Below, piece after piece: positions 14,076 through 15,000 of a stretch of 15,000 bases of DNA. The notes under the pieces are model-generated. The model did not search any database. It worked only from the letters and a program-made list of their open reading frames with translations, and had not been told where the DNA came from. This stretch comes from Eimeria necatrix. Its lineage: Eukaryota > Apicomplexa > Conoidasida > Eucoccidiorida > Eimeriidae. The stretch spans positions 221,104-236,103 of the forward strand of contig NW_013651790.1 of the NCBI RefSeq assembly GCF_000499385.1, in the 5' to 3' direction. Position 1 is the stretch's first letter; every line of letters begins with the position of its first letter. Position numbers and translations under genes: made by a program.

Positions 14076-14509
14076 CTGCTGCTGCGGAGGGGGCAGCCCC
14101 CGCAGCAGCCAGCAGGCCCTGCGCGCATGCAGCTTCAATTTCTGTGTACTGCTGCTCCTCATAGGAAGACAGCCGCAGCAAATGGACTTCCCGCTGCAGC
14201 GGCGGCAGGTCCTGCAGCAGCACGGAGCTGCGGGACCTTCTAAGGATGAGGGGAAAGGCGCAGCCACGCGCAAACGCCAGTGCTGCTGCTGCTGCTGCAC
14301 CAGCTGCTGCTGCTGCACCAGCTGCTGCTGCTGCTGCTGCTGCAGTTGTGGCTGCTGGAGGGTCTCCTGCTGCTGCTGCTGCTGCACTGGCAGCTGACGC
14401 CGCTTCACACTGAGACAGCCGGTCCACTGCAGCAGCACTTCTGAACACCCCCGGCAGCAAATGCGGCAGCAGCAGCCGCAGGGCGGAGTACTGCCTGCTG
14501 ACGGCGTGG
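12284..14509 (-). CDS. SNF2-family ATPase, C-terminal part, multi-exon, 5' end outside window
   Basis: Minus strand; partial exon model in transcript order: 14509-13795, 13380-13190, an unresolved stretch, 13033-12681, 12518-12450, 12334-12284 (TGA). The first exon shows a SNF2 N-lobe end: ALRLLLPHLLPGVF (after motif III), FPLILRRSRSSVLLQDLPP and MRLVCLHPAL, separated by long Ala and Ser runs. Later exons fit a helicase C-lobe in the right order but degenerate: CSSKL, LLRFAGCVWRRWLCRHLEDL, DGVSREEALRAKVLLLNP, PLVIDKGDSALAATQKL and RDFKRACLSQ, then VLLVEDLELLLL. Such ATPases translocate on DNA in chromatin remodelling or repair. The consensus DWNP and RxHRxGQ are not visible. Phases agree at 13795/13380 and at 12681/12518/12450/12334, but not between 13190 and 13033. 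The exons with Walker A and DEAH motifs must lie beyond base 15000. Confidence 0.55.
12450..12518 (-). other. Penultimate exon of the SNF2-like gene
   Basis: Acceptor TCTCCCCAG, then VLLVEDLELLLLLPPHMFAG and LRQ, then donor GTGGTG, phase 0 at both ends. It joins the final exon 12334-12284, which reads RFPRDAQPSQALWSRG and TGA. In SNF2 proteins the stretch after motif VI has the form V-x-VYRLL-x-x-GTVEE-x-IL; this exon is in the right place and has similar hydrophobicity but no clear GTVEE. Confidence 0.5.
13795..14509 (-). other. SNF2 N-lobe exon with Ala and Ser homopolymer inserts
   Basis: This 715-base exon is the best-supported part of the minus-strand gene. After GVFRSAAAVDRLS come about 60 residues of Ala-rich insert, then the LRRSRSSVLLQDLPP block. 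A second Ala run falls before ESDFLAG, then EAMRLVCLHPAL, a Ser/Asn run and an acidic end (DPEEGDMPLVTPELLE) at the donor GTGGGT. All inserts fall between conserved blocks. The acceptor is probably the CGCAG before 14509, but CAG triplets a few bases further in are alternatives. Confidence 0.7.
13858..13930. repeat. CTG tract encoding the Ser/Asn run (minus strand)
   Basis: About 24 CTG or TTG triplets on the plus strand, read on the minus strand as a mixed Ser/Asn/Gly run inside the SNF2 exon. Smaller coding tracts of the same kind lie at 14041-14075 and 14280-14345 and are read as poly-Ala. Confidence 0.8.
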
Positions 14510-14537
14510 CTGCGCAGACACAGCAGCAGCACAAACT

Positions 14538-14551
14538 AACCCCTAAACCCT
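14538..14551 (+). repeat. Short telomere-like remnant near the SNF2 exon
   Basis: AACCCCTAAACCCT: one perfect AAACCCT heptamer and one imperfect copy, about 30 bases upstream (in transcript order) of the inferred acceptor of the SNF2 exon, so probably within an intron of that gene. Confidence 0.75.
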
Positions 14552-15000
14552 AATTGCTGCAGCAAACCCTTTTTTCGGCCCTCAGCTGCGAACTCGCCGC
14601 CCCAGGGGGCCCTCGGGGGCCCCCAGGGGGCCCCTAGGACAGCCACTGGGGGCCCCAGGGAGGCCCCCAGGGGGGCCCCTCGAAAGGCTGCTAAAGGGGC
14701 CTGTGGGGATATGGGGAGGCCTCGCGGGTAAGCCTTGGGGGGCCCCTGGGGGGCCCCCAGGGAAGCCCCTAGAGGGCCCTTGGCGAGGCCCCTAGGGGGG
14801 CCCCAGGGGGACCCTGGGGGCCCCTAGGGGGGCCCCTTGGAGTCCCCTAGGGGGGCCCCAGCGGGCCCCTGGGGGCCCCTAGGGGGGCCCCTTGGGGGCC
14901 CCTAAAGCTTTTTCATGTGCGTCTCTGCGTCTCCTGCCCAGCAGCGGTGCTGCTTACTCTGTGATTATCAGTTTCCTAACAGATTGGGGGGGGTTGGGGG
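14552..15000. repeat. GGGGCCCC array and G-rich edge
   Basis: From about 14600 to 14905 more than twenty blocks of four to six G followed by three to six C alternate with short CTAG, CAG or TTG spacers at a period of about 10-16 bases. After 14906 the array stops. At the window edge (14983-15000) there is a G-rich run. No coding exon is recognisable on either strand, although the preceding SNF2 exons should lie beyond this array. Confidence 0.75.

Overview
The window looks like nuclear DNA of a coccidian apicomplexan, most probably an Eimeria species. The basis is the combination of dense CAG/CTG trinucleotide tracts in exons, introns and spacers, long homopolymer-like protein runs (Ala, Ser, Gln, Leu), interstitial AAACCCT telomere-like repeats, GGGGCCCC-type arrays, and genes split by many small introns. 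Repeat-rich segments alternating with a quieter, AT-richer segment match the R/P segment organisation described for Eimeria tenella chromosome 1. I cannot name the species.

Layout. 1-1514: repeat-rich spacer, perhaps with the last few codons of an upstream plus-strand gene at 2-109. 1515-9052: one plus-strand gene of nine exons, about 1450 residues. It encodes a protein with a hydrophobic leader, two S1-type RNA-binding folds (the first split by about 100 residues of Gly-Ala-Pro repeat) and a long charged, low-complexity C-terminal half. All eight introns are GT-AG and all phases agree. 9053-11290: 3' flank and spacer with telomere-like repeats and an AT-rich island. In the island lies an 87-nt selenocysteine tRNA at 10352-10438 (anticodon TCA), the best-defined feature here. 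11293-12283: repeat-dominated spacer. 12284-14509: a minus-strand gene that enters from beyond the right edge. It carries the second half of a SNF2 ATPase N-lobe and then several short exons that can be read as a strongly degenerate helicase C-lobe, ending at a TGA at 12284-12286. 14552-15000: a GGGGCCCC array, probably intronic or 5' to the SNF2 exon seen here.

How the genes relate. There is no operon logic. The two protein genes converge on the spacer that holds the tRNA. The leader of the first protein plus bacterial-type S1 folds suggest an organelle (apicoplast) RNA or translation role, which is inference. The minus-strand protein belongs to the chromatin-remodeller/repair ATPase superfamily. 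The selenocysteine tRNA implies that this organism decodes UGA as selenocysteine in some mRNAs.
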